64,000 bases of DNA from positions 5,905,199-5,969,198 of the forward strand of contig CP000875.1 in NCBI GenBank assembly GCA_000018565.1, read 5' to 3'. The stretch is from Herpetosiphon aurantiacus DSM 785. GTDB lineage: Bacteria > Chloroflexota > Chloroflexia > Chloroflexales > Herpetosiphonaceae. Made by a program: the position numbers and the translations under genes. Within the stretch, counting starts at the first letter, position 1, and every line of letters starts with the position of its first letter. This document shows, piece by piece, positions 9,253-18,189 of the stretch. The notes under the pieces were generated by a model. That model was not told the DNA's origin. It saw nothing but the letters and a program-made list of their open reading frames with translations, and did not search any database.

Positions 9253-9630
9253 ATGATCTCTTCAAGCGTGTATATGTTGCTTGAGCAAGCGATCGATACT
9301 CCCGAAAAACTGCATTGTGTCATGCTATTTGCACAACGAACAGTTAATCAAGGCACTGCTACTCACATCGCTCGCCAGCTAGGGCGCGATATATGGAGTA
9401 TTGAGCGAGCACTCAAAGAACTCAGTGAGGCAGGCATTCTTTCCATCGCCGGTGAAGGCAAATCGTCGTGTTACGATTATCAACCGCGTTCGTATGTGGT
9501 TAATGCGTTGGAATTATTAGTTCAAACCTACAACGACCCCATTTTGCGCAGCGAAATCTGCGATTATGTGCGCGAGTTAGCTAGCTACGCGCCGTATCGC
9601 GCTCACTTCCACACCGTTTTGGCAATCTAA
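9253..9630 (+). CDS. Small winged-helix DNA-binding protein
   Basis: A 125-residue protein. Residues about 33-85 read as a winged helix: GTATHIARQLGRDIWSIERALKELSEAGIL, followed by a short basic wing (GEGKSSCYDYQP). The C-terminal 40 residues (ALELLVQTYNDPILRSEICDYVREL) are helical and may mediate dimerisation. No effector domain is visible. This is a predicted transcription factor with unknown targets. It has a clear AAGGAGG SD and a long leader, and sits alone between the gyrA terminator and hutH. Confidence 0.75.
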   Translation: MISSSVYMLLEQAIDTPEKLHCVMLFAQRTVNQGTATHIARQLGRDIWSIERALKELSEAGILSIAGEGKSSCYDYQPRSYVVNALELLVQTYNDPILRSEICDYVRELASYAPYRAHFHTVLAI

Positions 9631-9740
9631 AACCTGCGCCTACTCAGAATCTCCCGAGAGGAGAGAGAGTGGCGCAAGGGCTACATCGTCCTAGCTCAAC
9701 CATAATTAAACCCATCGCAAGCCCACCATTTGCTGACGGC

Positions 9741-9749
9741 TGGTATACT
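9741..9749 (+). promoter_or_regulatory. Extended -10 promoter of the ammonia-lyase gene
   Basis: TGGTATACT is an extended -10 (TGn plus TATACT at 9744-9749). No good -35 is visible, as is usual for extended -10 promoters. The GTG start is 36 bases downstream of the box. Confidence 0.55.
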
Positions 9750-9785
9750 AGCGCCGAAAGCGAATTAAGCTAGCGAGGTAGCATT

Positions 9786-11372
9786 GTGGAATGTTTAGTG
9801 CTCAATGGCGAGCAGTTAACAGTTGATGGTTTGGTGGCTGCCGCTCGTAATCCGGCAATTAAGGTCGAATTAGCGCCCGAAGCAATTGAACGAATGCACT
9901 ATTCTCGCGCTGCCGTCGAGCGATTTGTGGCCGAAGGTCGCGTGGTCTATGGCATTACCACGGGCTTTGGTCATTTTCAAAATCGTACAATCGATCGCGA
10001 CCATGTGCGCGAGTTGCAACGCAATATTATTATGAGCCACGCCACTGGCACAGGCACGCCGCTGCGCCGCGACCAAGTACGCGCCATGTTGATCGTGCGA
10101 GTCAATACCTTGGCTAAAGGCTTTTCAGGGATTCGCCCGCTGGTTGCACAAGCCTTGCTTGATCTGCTCAACGCCGATATTTTGCCAATTATTCCTTGTC
10201 AAGGCTCGCTTGGAGCTAGCGGCGATTTGGCTCCCCTCGCCCATGCCTGTTTGATTTTGCTGGGCTTGGGCGAGGCGGTTGCTCCAGGTCAATCGCCAGT
10301 CCATGGCCAACGCATGAGTGGAGCCGAAGTTTTAGCCCACTTGCAGCAAGAACCTTTGGTTTTAGAGGCTAAAGAAGGCTTAGCATTAACTAATGGCACG
10401 GCATTATTGAGTGGCTTAGCCGCCTTGGCAATCTACGATGCCGAGCAACTTTGCCGCAGTGCCGAGACTATCGCCGCCTTGTCGATGGAAGCTTTGGCGG
10501 CTTTGCCAGCAGCCTTCGATCAGCGGTTGCATGCAATTCGTCCGCATCCACGTCAGCTTGATAGTGCGCGGAGCATTCGTCAATTGTTGCAAGGCAGTAG
10601 CTTTGTTTACCCCAGCCAAGCCGCTGATCCGACTATTTATGGGCCGCATAAAGTCCAAGATGCCTACTCGTTGCGCTGTGTGCCTCAAGTCCATGGGGCA
10701 ATTCGCGATGCAGCCTGTTATGGGCGTTGGGCTACCGAGATTGAACTCAACAGCGCTACCGATAACCCCTTGATTGTTCCTGTTGATCCTGCGCAACCCC
10801 ATGGCGAATATGAGGCGATTTCGGGCGGTAACTTTCATGGTGAGCCTCTCGCATTAGCCATGGATTTTCTGAAAGTGGCGTTGAGCGAATTGGGCAACAT
10901 CAGCGAGCGCCGCACTGCTCGCTTGGTTGATGCAGGTTTGAATGGCAATTTACTCGCCCCGTTTTTAACCGAGCAAGGCGGCCTGCACTCAGGCATGATG
11001 TTGATTCAATATACGGCTGTGGCTTTGGCGAGCGAAAATAAAGTGCTGGTACACCCCGCTGCTGCTGATACGATTCCTACCTCGGGTAATCAAGAAGATC
11101 ATGTCAGTATGGGGCCGACTGCTGCCCGTCAGGCTGCCGAGATGCTCGATAATGTGGTGGGTATTTTGGCCTGTGAAGCCTTATGCGCGGCCCAAGCGAT
11201 CGATTTACGTTGGCGCAAACACGAGCATTTACAGCTGGGCCAAGGAACTGCGCCCGCCCATCAAGTAATTCGCCAGGTTGTGCCATTTCTAGCTGAAGAT
11301 ACCGTGATGTACCCGCATATCGAAGGCCTGAAACAGGTGATTCAGGCTGGTAAATTGGCCTTAGCCGAATGA
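9786..11372 (+). CDS. hutH: Histidine ammonia-lyase
   Basis: Converts L-histidine to trans-urocanate and ammonia using the self-made MIO cofactor. In this 528-residue protein the MIO triad is ASG inside GSLGASGDLAPLAH (about residues 143-156). GITTGFGHF carries the catalytic-loop tyrosine region. IIMSHATGTG has the His typical of histidine-type lyases, and ALASENKVLVHPAAADTIPTSGNQEDHVSM includes the Glu of the SEN motif that marks HAL rather than PAL. A tyrosine lyase is the main alternative. No hutU, hutI or hutG lies nearby. The start is GTG after GCGAGG. Confidence 0.85.
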   Translation: MECLVLNGEQLTVDGLVAAARNPAIKVELAPEAIERMHYSRAAVERFVAEGRVVYGITTGFGHFQNRTIDRDHVRELQRNIIMSHATGTGTPLRRDQVRAMLIVRVNTLAKGFSGIRPLVAQALLDLLNADILPIIPCQGSLGASGDLAPLAHACLILLGLGEAVAPGQSPVHGQRMSGAEVLAHLQQEPLVLEAKEGLALTNGTALLSGLAALAIYDAEQLCRSAETIAALSMEALAALPAAFDQRLHAIRPHPRQLDSARSIRQLLQGSSFVYPSQAADPTIYGPHKVQDAYSLRCVPQVHGAIRDAACYGRWATEIELNSATDNPLIVPVDPAQPHGEYEAISGGNFHGEPLALAMDFLKVALSELGNISERRTARLVDAGLNGNLLAPFLTEQGGLHSGMMLIQYTAVALASENKVLVHPAAADTIPTSGNQEDHVSMGPTAARQAAEMLDNVVGILACEALCAAQAIDLRWRKHEHLQLGQGTAPAHQVIRQVVPFLAEDTVMYPHIEGLKQVIQAGKLALAE

Positions 11373-11390
11373 TTTGATAGGTAAGTTTAA

Positions 11391-11528
11391 CCACGAAGGA
11401 CACGAAGAGCACGAAGTGAGTAGGCTCTAGACTTTTGGCTATCGAAATTATTAAGCTATTACCTCATGTCTCGATAGCCTAGAGCCTTCGGCCAACATAG
11501 CTAGTCTCAATCTTCGTGTCCTTCGTGG
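11391..11528. repeat. 138-bp inverted-repeat element (CCACGAAGGACACGAAG family)
   Basis: The outer arms are a perfect 18-bp inverted repeat (CCACGAAGGACACGAAGA at 11391-11408 and its complement at 11511-11528). Nested inside are AGGCTCTAG/CTAGAGCCT (11422-11430, 11479-11487) and GGCTATCGA/TCGATAGCC (11438-11446, 11471-11479). The same outer motif recurs at about 55405 and 61654. No ORF is present. It resembles a miniature inverted-repeat element and lies between convergent genes, where it could also act as a terminator. Confidence 0.65.
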
Positions 11529-11545
11529 ATCACAAACTCCGCAAC

Positions 11546-12598
11546 CTAGATAATTCGTTGAAACCAACGCAGCCAATTTTGGCCGAGCACCTTGGCAATA
11601 TCATTTTCGTGCCAGCCCCGCTTCGCTAAGGCTTGGCCGATCTTTAGTAAATCGCTCCAGCGATCAATTTCAGCCGGAATCATCTCAACTCCAAAGCCAC
11701 CGTCGAGGTCGGAGCCAAGCGCCACATGCTGCGTATTGCCTGCCAGCTGACAGATATGCTCAATTTGCATCACCACATGCTCCAACGAGACATGATTTTT
11801 GCTACCATCCCAATCGGCCCGCAGCATACGGTTGTAGAGTGCAATTCCAATCACGCCATCACGCTCAATAATCGCTTTGATCATCTCATCACTTAAATAG
11901 CGATCTTGGTGGCTGGCTCCAACTAATAAGCTGCGACAATTGGAGTGCGAGGCCGCAATTGGCCCTTGAAAGTGCTCAAGTGCTTGCCAAAAACTTTCCT
12001 CTGCCAAATGACTGGCATCGAGCGCCACGCCTAATCTTTGCATCAATTCCAATAATTCCAAGCCCAATTTGGTCAATGAGCCTGGTGCACCAGTGCCACC
12101 AGCATAGCGAGTTGCTTGCCATGCTGGGCCAAGCCAGCGCAAACCCGCAGCATACCACTCGATTAGTTCATCGGGCGTGCGCAAGCCATCTGCTCCTTCC
12201 ATCAACAAGACCAACCCTGGCACTGATTGGTTGCGAGCTTGAATCGCTTGGAGGGCTGGTTGATTGTCGATAAGGTGCAAAAAGCCAGCGGCACATTGTT
12301 GTTTATACCAATTTAGTTGCTCCCACGCTTGATCGTGGGCTTCGTCGGGGGTAGCATAGGCCACGCCATCAAGCGTAGTTTGGGCTTCCGCTGGCAGAAT
12401 AAAAATTGTGCCACACACAATACTTGGCGTGTGCAAGCCAATTTCAGCCAAGGTAGTGGTCAAGGTACCAGCCTCAGCAATCCATTCAACGGTTTGTTCG
12501 GTTGCACGTTGGCGGCCAAGTTCCACGGTTTTGGTCAAATCGCGGCCAAGGTTAATTGCGTTATAAGCCAAATCGAGGTGTGCATCAACGAGAATCAT
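11546..12598 (-). CDS. Membrane dipeptidase family protein (peptidase M19)
   Basis: A zinc-dependent dipeptidase of the renal-dipeptidase (M19) fold, 350 residues. HLD in MILVDAHLDLAYNA (residues 1-14) gives the first metal ligands, MEGADGL contributes the bridging Glu, and LDASHLAEESFWQAL plus PIAASHSNCRSL carry the conserved histidines. LGSDLDGGFG near the C-terminus is also typical. There is no signal peptide, so it is probably cytosolic despite the family name. The natural substrate is unknown (L,D- or D-amino-acid dipeptides in relatives). It starts six bases after the DinB gene, in one operon. Confidence 0.88.
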   Translation of the reverse strand: MILVDAHLDLAYNAINLGRDLTKTVELGRQRATEQTVEWIAEAGTLTTTLAEIGLHTPSIVCGTIFILPAEAQTTLDGVAYATPDEAHDQAWEQLNWYKQQCAAGFLHLIDNQPALQAIQARNQSVPGLVLLMEGADGLRTPDELIEWYAAGLRWLGPAWQATRYAGGTGAPGSLTKLGLELLELMQRLGVALDASHLAEESFWQALEHFQGPIAASHSNCRSLLVGASHQDRYLSDEMIKAIIERDGVIGIALYNRMLRADWDGSKNHVSLEHVVMQIEHICQLAGNTQHVALGSDLDGGFGVEMIPAEIDRWSDLLKIGQALAKRGWHENDIAKVLGQNWLRWFQRII

Positions 12599-12604
12599 GG
12601 TGCC

Positions 12605-13090
12605 TCATTCTAGCGAGCGTAGGCCCGTTTCGATTTCATTGCGATGTAACCGAATATGCAATGAAATCAGATTTAATAGTTGCTCAAGGGTCATCTGTTG
12701 CTTTTTAACAAATTCGACGGGTAATGCTAAATCGGCTGGTTGCAACGTTGTAATGTATTCGGCCAATTGCACTCCCGTTTTATCCCAATGTTGACGAATT
12801 TCGGCAAAGCTCTTGCCTTCCCAAGCCGCAACTTGCTCAATATTCATGCGATCAACATCAAAATCGGGGGCAAAAATTGGGCTGATATCGCCAGTTTGGG
12901 CTTGTTGTTGTTGCTTTTGGGCTAGGCGCAACATCTGGCGCGAGGTTAAAGCAATATGCGCCACAATTTGCCAAGCGTTCCAGCCATCGTCTCGAATTGG
13001 CCGATACAAATTAGCTTCGGGTTGCTCAGCCACAATCGTCCAGACCCGTTCAGTTTCTTTAGCGTAATACTCGGCGGCCTTACTCGTCAT
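12605..13090 (-). CDS. DinB family protein
   Basis: A 161-residue four-helix-bundle protein of the DinB/YfiT-like superfamily. Candidate metal histidines lie in NAWQIVAHIALTSRQML (about residue 44) and in ISLHIRLHRNEIE near the C-terminus, in the usual H...HxxxH arrangement. Members are metal-dependent thiol transferases or have no known reaction; the substrate here cannot be told. An AGGAGG-like SD precedes the ATG, and the dipeptidase follows after six bases. Confidence 0.8.
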   Translation of the reverse strand: MTSKAAEYYAKETERVWTIVAEQPEANLYRPIRDDGWNAWQIVAHIALTSRQMLRLAQKQQQQAQTGDISPIFAPDFDVDRMNIEQVAAWEGKSFAEIRQHWDKTGVQLAEYITTLQPADLALPVEFVKKQQMTLEQLLNLISLHIRLHRNEIETGLRSLE

Positions 13091-13152
13091 TGAGGTTCCT
13101 CCTTGACACAGATTGATCTATCATAGCATATTCTGTTTTGCAGGAGCAGTTG

Positions 13153-14316
13153 ATGAGCACTGAACGACTTTATTGGCACGATGCCTATTTGCGCGAATGG
13201 TCAGCCCAAATTGTAGCTCGCGATCAGCAACGGGTGGCGCTTGATCGCAGCGCTTTTTATCCCGAAGGTGGTGGTCAGCCCGCTGATCATGGCTGGATTA
13301 ACGGGGTGGCGGTGGTCGATGTGCAGGCTGATGATCATGATTTGGTGTGGCATACCCTCGCTGCGCCAATTGATAGCGATAGCGTGGAATGTCGCCTAGA
13401 TTGGCAACGACGCTTCGATCATATGCAGCAACATCATGGCCAGCATTTGCTCTCGGCAGCATTTGATCAGCTATTCAATTGGCGCACAGTTGGTTTTCAT
13501 CTCAGCAGCGAGTATGTCACAATTGATTTAGCCACTGGTGAAGCTGACTCCGAGCAACTTGGCGAGGCTGAAACTCTCGCCAACCAAGTAATTTGGCAAA
13601 ATTTGCCGATTTTGGCGCGATTTGTCAGCGCCGAAGAACTTGCCACGCTGGCCTTGCGCAAAGCTCCCAGCGTAACTGGAGCAATTCGCGTGGTTTCGGC
13701 TGGCGATTTTGATCATTCAGCATGTGGCGGAACCCACCCCAATGCGACTGGCGCGGTTGGTCAGATTCATATTCGGCGCAGCGAAAAGCGTGGCGAGAGT
13801 GTGCGAATTGAATTTGTGTGTGGTGGGCGAGCGTTGCAGGATTTGCGTTGGAAGAATGCTGCGCTTGGCCGAATCGCCGCAGGTTTTAGCGTGGCTCAAC
13901 CTCAAGCCGAGCAAGCGATCGAACGGTTACGTGAGCAAGAACAACAAGTACGCAAACAGTTTCAGCAGGCCGAGCAACAACTATTGGAGTTTGAAGCCAA
14001 AGCGTTGGTTGAGCAAGCTCAGCGGATTGGTCAATTAAAGGTTGTGGCCCAAGTTTGGCTGCGCGAACCGCAAACCGTGCGCCAACTAGCCAATTTGGTG
14101 GCTCAGGCAGGCGGGGTAGCCTTGTTTGGCGTGGCAGCTAGCAAACCCCAATTAATCTTTGCCGGCCAAGGCTTGGATTGCGGGGCAATTTTGCGGCAGG
14201 TTGTGGCAGCATTTGGCGGCAAGGGCGGTGGTAGCGTTCAACAAGCCCAAGGTGGCATTGCTGAGGCCAACGATTTAGCCGCCGCCTTAGAGTTGGCAAA
14301 ACAGCAAATTGCTTAA
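13153..14316 (+). CDS. Alanyl-tRNA editing protein (AlaX-type, with DHHA1 domain)
   Basis: A stand-alone relative of the editing half of AlaRS that removes Ser or Gly from mischarged tRNA-Ala. About 387 residues. The N-terminal barrel has YPEGGGQPADHG. The zinc/catalytic motifs are HMQQHHGQHLLSA (HxxxH type) and HSACGGTHPNATG (CxxxH type). A coiled-coil segment follows (about 255-295, Glu/Gln-rich), then a DHHA1-like C-terminus with FAGQGLDCGAIL and GGKGGGSVQQAQGG. An in-frame TTG opens at 13138, but the GCAGGAG SD sits inside that extension, so ATG 13153 is the start. Confidence 0.88.
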   Translation: MSTERLYWHDAYLREWSAQIVARDQQRVALDRSAFYPEGGGQPADHGWINGVAVVDVQADDHDLVWHTLAAPIDSDSVECRLDWQRRFDHMQQHHGQHLLSAAFDQLFNWRTVGFHLSSEYVTIDLATGEADSEQLGEAETLANQVIWQNLPILARFVSAEELATLALRKAPSVTGAIRVVSAGDFDHSACGGTHPNATGAVGQIHIRRSEKRGESVRIEFVCGGRALQDLRWKNAALGRIAAGFSVAQPQAEQAIERLREQEQQVRKQFQQAEQQLLEFEAKALVEQAQRIGQLKVVAQVWLREPQTVRQLANLVAQAGGVALFGVAASKPQLIFAGQGLDCGAILRQVVAAFGGKGGGSVQQAQGGIAEANDLAAALELAKQQIA

Positions 14317-14323
14317 ATAGCAA

Positions 14324-14357
14324 ATGCAGGCATGCCGAATGTACAGCATGCCTGCAT
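14324..14357. terminator. Bidirectional terminator between convergent genes
   Basis: A perfect 12-bp inverted repeat (ATGCAGGCATGC / GCATGCCTGCAT) with a 10-base loop in the 53-bp gap between the tRNA-editing gene and pheT, which point at each other. Confidence 0.75.
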
Positions 14358-14369
14358 CGCTAAAATAGG

Positions 14370-16886
14370 TTAGCTGCGAATTTGCACGCCCAATTCGCGT
14401 TCTAGCTGCTTGAGCAACTTTTCGCGGGTTTTGAGCAAATCTTTGTCGGCTAAGGTGCGGTCAGGGGCGCGGAAGCGTAGGCGGAAGGCCAAACTGCGCT
14501 GACCAGCTGGAATCGGCGAGCCAGTGTAGACATCGAACAGCCGTACATCTTCTAAGAATTCGCCACCATACTGCTTGATGGTTTTGGCAATCAGGTCAGC
14601 GGCTAGCTCATCGTTGGCAACCAAGGCCAAATCTTGTACCGTGGCGGGGAAGCGCGAGATGCTGGTATATTTGGTTGGTTGGCTGACCTTGAGCAATTGA
14701 TCAACGCTTAGTTCAGCGATACAAACTCGTGGCACGCTAAAGCCAAAGCGATCGCGCACCAAAGGATGTAACTCACCAAACACCCCAACCACCACTTCAT
14801 CAACCACGATTTTAGCGCTGCGGCCTGGGTGCAAACGCTCGTCGCTGGCAACTTGGAAGCTGGCGCGATCACGCAAGCCGTGGCGACGCAACACTTCTTC
14901 AATCACGCCTTTGAGGTCGAAGAAATCGAAGCCTTCGGGGCTTGGTTGGCTCCAAGTGCTTGGTTGGCGCGTGCCAGCCAAAATAAGTGCCAAGTTGCGT
15001 GGCTCGTCGGGTAGCAATTGGCCCGCCACAGGGTGGAACACCGCGCCAATTTCAAACAAGGCTACCCGTTCGCGTTCGCGCAAATCGCCGACCACAATGC
15101 TCAACAATTCGGGCAAGATAGAGCGGCGCATCACTGATCGCTCAGGAGTTAATGGGTTTTCCAAGCGCACAAATTGTTCAGCATTTGCCCCATTTTCGCT
15201 TACATATACCGAATTTTGCAAGCTGTCGTTGCTAAGCGAGTAGCTGATTGCTTCATCCAAACCTGCGGCTACCAACATATCGCGCAAGCGTTCGGTGGCC
15301 TCGAACAACGGATTAGCACGTTGGGTTGGCAGCGTGTCGGCCATCAAGGCTTCGGGGATGCGATCATAGCCATACATACGGGCCACATCTTCGAGCAAAT
15401 CGGCTTCGATTTCAACATCGGTGCGATGGGCTGGCACTAGCACATGCAAGGCAGGGCCACGGCTTGATTCAACTACCGCGCATTCAAAACCCAAACGACT
15501 TAGTAAATTGGCAACTTCGGCTTGCTCAAGATCGATCCCCAAAATGCGTTTTACTTCGCCCAAGGCTAGCTCAATTTCGCGGCGGGCGAAGGGCACAGGG
15601 CAAACATCAACTAATCCATTGGCAATCGTGCCGCCAGCTAATTGTTGAATTAAGTTCAACCCGCGAATCGTTGTGCGTGGTGGCAGCGTTGGATCAACGC
15701 CTTTCTCAAAGCGTTTGGAAGCTTCGGAGAAAAGCTTGAAATGTTGGGCCGTGCGGCGAATCGCAATCGGATTCCACAAGGCTGCTTCATATAACACATT
15801 GACCGTGCTATCGCTAATTTCCGAGGCTGCGCCACCCATAACCCCAGCCAAACTTGAAGGGCCATTGGGATCGGCCACAACTGTATCGATTGGCCGTAAT
15901 TCGCGCACAACATGATCAAGCGTTTCGAGCTTTTCGCCTGCGGCGGCTGGTCGAATAATCAAGCGCCCTTGGGCCACCTGATCTGCATCGAAGGCATGGC
16001 TTGGTTCGCCCAGTTCCAACATTACATAATTGGTAATATCAGCAATGTTGTTAATTGGGCGCTGGCCTGCCAAGCGTAAGCGCCGTTGCATCCACCACGG
16101 CGAGGGGGCAATCTTCACCCCTTCGATCAAGCCAGCGACAAAGCGTGGGCAAATGTTTGAATCAACAATCTCAACCTGAATTTTATCGGCGATGGCTGGG
16201 CCATTGGTTGGCAAATCAAAACTGGGCATGCGCAATTCGGCCCCAGTTAAGGCCGCAACTTCCCGCGCAACCCCCAGAATGCTTAGGGTATGGGCATAGT
16301 TAGGAGTCGTTTCAATTTCTAAAACGGCATCGCCCCAATAATCGGCCAAGGGCGTGCCAACTGGCGCATCATCGGGCAAGAAGATAATGCCATCATGTTC
16401 ATCGGAGAGCGCCAGCTCCATTTCTGAGCAAACCATGCCCTCGGACGGTACGCCGCGCAATTTGGTTGGTTTGAGCGTCAACCATTGGCGGGTTTCGCTA
16501 TGACCATCGAGCAGGCGAGCGCCTTTAGTGGCTAGCACCACTTTTTGGCCGCTCATGCCAAGCTCGATATTCGGTGCGCCGGTCACCACGGTCAATTCGC
16601 GGCCTTCGCCATAGGCAATGCGTGGTAATTTTAGGCGTTCAGCGTTGGGGTGCGGCTGCACATCGACGATCTGGCCCACGAAAATCGTCTCGCGATCCCA
16701 CGGAATATAATCTGGTGGGGTGGCGCTGCTCAAATCTGGTGCCCACGCTGAGCCGGCAGGAGCTTGCAGCCCGACATAATCGATGCTGGCAACTTCCAAG
16801 CCCGCCCGCGTGAGACGCTCGGCCAATTCTTCTGGGCTAATCGTTATATCAACAAATTCGCGTAACCACGAAAGCGGTACTCGCAT
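14370..16886 (-). CDS. pheT: Phenylalanyl-tRNA synthetase beta subunit
   Basis: The beta chain of the (alpha-beta)2 enzyme, 838 residues, slightly longer than the usual about 800. Visible parts in order: N-terminal MRVPLSWLREFVDI, a tRNA-binding/EMAP-like OB fold (FVGQIVDVQPHPNAERLKL, VVTGAPNI), the B3/B4 editing domain (about 210-400), B5 (IDLEQAEVANLLSRLGF), a catalytic-like core with MRRSILPELL, and a C-terminal FDX-ACB domain (YTSISRFPATVQDLALV through LAFRLRFRAPDRTL). pheS is absent on both sides, so the two subunits are encoded apart. Confidence 0.95.
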   Translation of the reverse strand: MRVPLSWLREFVDITISPEELAERLTRAGLEVASIDYVGLQAPAGSAWAPDLSSATPPDYIPWDRETIFVGQIVDVQPHPNAERLKLPRIAYGEGRELTVVTGAPNIELGMSGQKVVLATKGARLLDGHSETRQWLTLKPTKLRGVPSEGMVCSEMELALSDEHDGIIFLPDDAPVGTPLADYWGDAVLEIETTPNYAHTLSILGVAREVAALTGAELRMPSFDLPTNGPAIADKIQVEIVDSNICPRFVAGLIEGVKIAPSPWWMQRRLRLAGQRPINNIADITNYVMLELGEPSHAFDADQVAQGRLIIRPAAAGEKLETLDHVVRELRPIDTVVADPNGPSSLAGVMGGAASEISDSTVNVLYEAALWNPIAIRRTAQHFKLFSEASKRFEKGVDPTLPPRTTIRGLNLIQQLAGGTIANGLVDVCPVPFARREIELALGEVKRILGIDLEQAEVANLLSRLGFECAVVESSRGPALHVLVPAHRTDVEIEADLLEDVARMYGYDRIPEALMADTLPTQRANPLFEATERLRDMLVAAGLDEAISYSLSNDSLQNSVYVSENGANAEQFVRLENPLTPERSVMRRSILPELLSIVVGDLRERERVALFEIGAVFHPVAGQLLPDEPRNLALILAGTRQPSTWSQPSPEGFDFFDLKGVIEEVLRRHGLRDRASFQVASDERLHPGRSAKIVVDEVVVGVFGELHPLVRDRFGFSVPRVCIAELSVDQLLKVSQPTKYTSISRFPATVQDLALVANDELAADLIAKTIKQYGGEFLEDVRLFDVYTGSPIPAGQRSLAFRLRFRAPDRTLADKDLLKTREKLLKQLERELGVQIRS

Positions 16887-16936
16887 GCCGTTTTACCTCA
16901 TCGTATCTAGTAGTTTAAGCCAATCAGCATTATAAA

Positions 16937-17001
16937 GGCAAAAATCAAAAGGCAGAAATCAAAAGGCAGCTTTTGACTTTAATCTTTTGCCTTTTGACTT
17001 T
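16937..17001. repeat. AAAAGGCA-type A/T-rich repeat tract
   Basis: Repeated AAATCAAAAGGCAG units are followed by their approximate inverse (CTTTTGCCTTTTGACTTTTT). Similar tracts sit at about 20689-20710, 21040-21065 and 55278-55310. The 312-bp pheT/pdhA gap otherwise holds only the pdhA promoter and a leader hairpin. Confidence 0.55.
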
Positions 17002-17033
17002 TTTATGACGCACTGTGTCGAAAATAAAGCTCT

Positions 17034-17063
17034 CTGACGGCATGCAATGCGATATGCTATAAT
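17034..17063 (+). promoter_or_regulatory. Promoter of the E1alpha/E1beta/E2 operon
   Basis: -10 TATAAT at 17058-17063 has a CTGACG -35 candidate at 17034-17039, with an 18-base spacer. The first start codon is about 140 bases further on. Confidence 0.6.
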
Positions 17064-17129
17064 AGCCAATGGTACAAAAGGCCTGTCAACGACGACACAA
17101 ATCACCTTAAACTACTTAATTTATAGAGG

Positions 17130-17153
17130 CGTTCTATCCCCGTTGATAGGACG
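17130..17153 (+). promoter_or_regulatory. Leader hairpin upstream of pdhA
   Basis: A 9-bp stem (CGTTCTATC / GATAGGACG, one G-T pair) with a 6-base loop in the transcribed leader, 48 bases before the pdhA ATG. No T-run follows. It could influence mRNA stability or regulation; nothing more can be said. Confidence 0.4.
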
Positions 17154-17201
17154 GCCAGGTATGGCTTTTCTTCTTCTGCAACCCTCGATAAAGGAGCCTT
17201 G

Positions 17202-18179
17202 ATGGAAAAGCAAGATTTACTTGCCGATTACCGCACGATGGTGCTGATTCGCTCATTTGAAGAACATTGCCAGCAACAGTACACCCGTGCTCGGATCGGC
17301 GGCTTCTTGCACTTATATGTTGGGCAAGAAGCAGTCGCGGTTGGTGCGATTGGTGCCTTGAAAGCACAAGATCATTTAGTCACTCACTATCGCGACCATG
17401 GCCACGCCCTTGCTCGTGGCTTGGAACCCAAACCTCTGATGGCTGAATTGTTTGGCCGCAGCACTGGCACCGGTAAAGGCAAAGGCGGCTCAATGCACTT
17501 TGCTGATAAAAATAAAAATTTCTGGGGCGGTTACGCCATCGTTGGTGCCCACTTGCTGTTGGCCATGGGGATTGCCTACTCGATCAAATACAAGCGCGAA
17601 GTGCTTGGCCAAGCTGATCAAGATGGTGTTGTCATGTGTTTCTTTGGCGATGGCGCAACCAATGGCGGCGAATTCTACGAAGCCGTCAGTATGGCCGCAT
17701 TATATAAATTGCCAATCGTTTTCCTATGCGAAAACAACGAATTTGCCATGGGTACGCCGCTCAGCGTGCACACCTCGGTCACCGAAATTCACAAAAAAGC
17801 TTCGCCATTTATGCCTGGCGAACGGGTGAATGGCAACGACGTTGAAGAAATGCGTGCTCGCGCCCTTTACGCCGTCAACCATGCCCGCACCGAAGGCCCA
17901 TATTTCTTAGAAGCGATGACCTATCGTCTCCGTGGTCACTCGGCTGCCGACCCTCAAATGTATCGAACTCGCGACGATATTAATGCTCGGCGTTCCGGCG
18001 ACCCAATTGCTTTGCTCAAGCAAAAACTGATCGATCAAAACTTGTTGACTGAAAAACAAGCCAAGCAAATCGATAAAGAAGTTGAAAAGGAAATGGATGT
18101 AGTGGTGCAATTTGCCGAAGAAAGCCCTGCCCCAGACCTGAGCGAAGCATGGACCGAAATCTATTCGAAGCCGCTCTAA
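17202..18179 (+). CDS. pdhA: Pyruvate dehydrogenase E1 component, alpha subunit
   Basis: Thiamine-diphosphate-dependent decarboxylase subunit of a 2-oxoacid dehydrogenase, 325 residues. The ThDP/Mg motif is GDGATNGGEFYEAVSMAAL followed by FLCENN. Phosphorylation-loop-like YRLRGHSAADPQMYR and GKGKGGSMH are typical of pyruvate/acetoin-type E1alpha. Substrate choice between pyruvate, acetoin and branched-chain acids cannot be settled from sequence; the overall similarity pattern favours pyruvate. ATG 17202 follows AAGGAGCCTTG; a TTG immediately before it is less likely. First gene of a three-gene operon. Confidence 0.88.
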   Translation: MEKQDLLADYRTMVLIRSFEEHCQQQYTRARIGGFLHLYVGQEAVAVGAIGALKAQDHLVTHYRDHGHALARGLEPKPLMAELFGRSTGTGKGKGGSMHFADKNKNFWGGYAIVGAHLLLAMGIAYSIKYKREVLGQADQDGVVMCFFGDGATNGGEFYEAVSMAALYKLPIVFLCENNEFAMGTPLSVHTSVTEIHKKASPFMPGERVNGNDVEEMRARALYAVNHARTEGPYFLEAMTYRLRGHSAADPQMYRTRDDINARRSGDPIALLKQKLIDQNLLTEKQAKQIDKEVEKEMDVVVQFAEESPAPDLSEAWTEIYSKPL

Positions 18180-18189
18180 GGAGATATCA

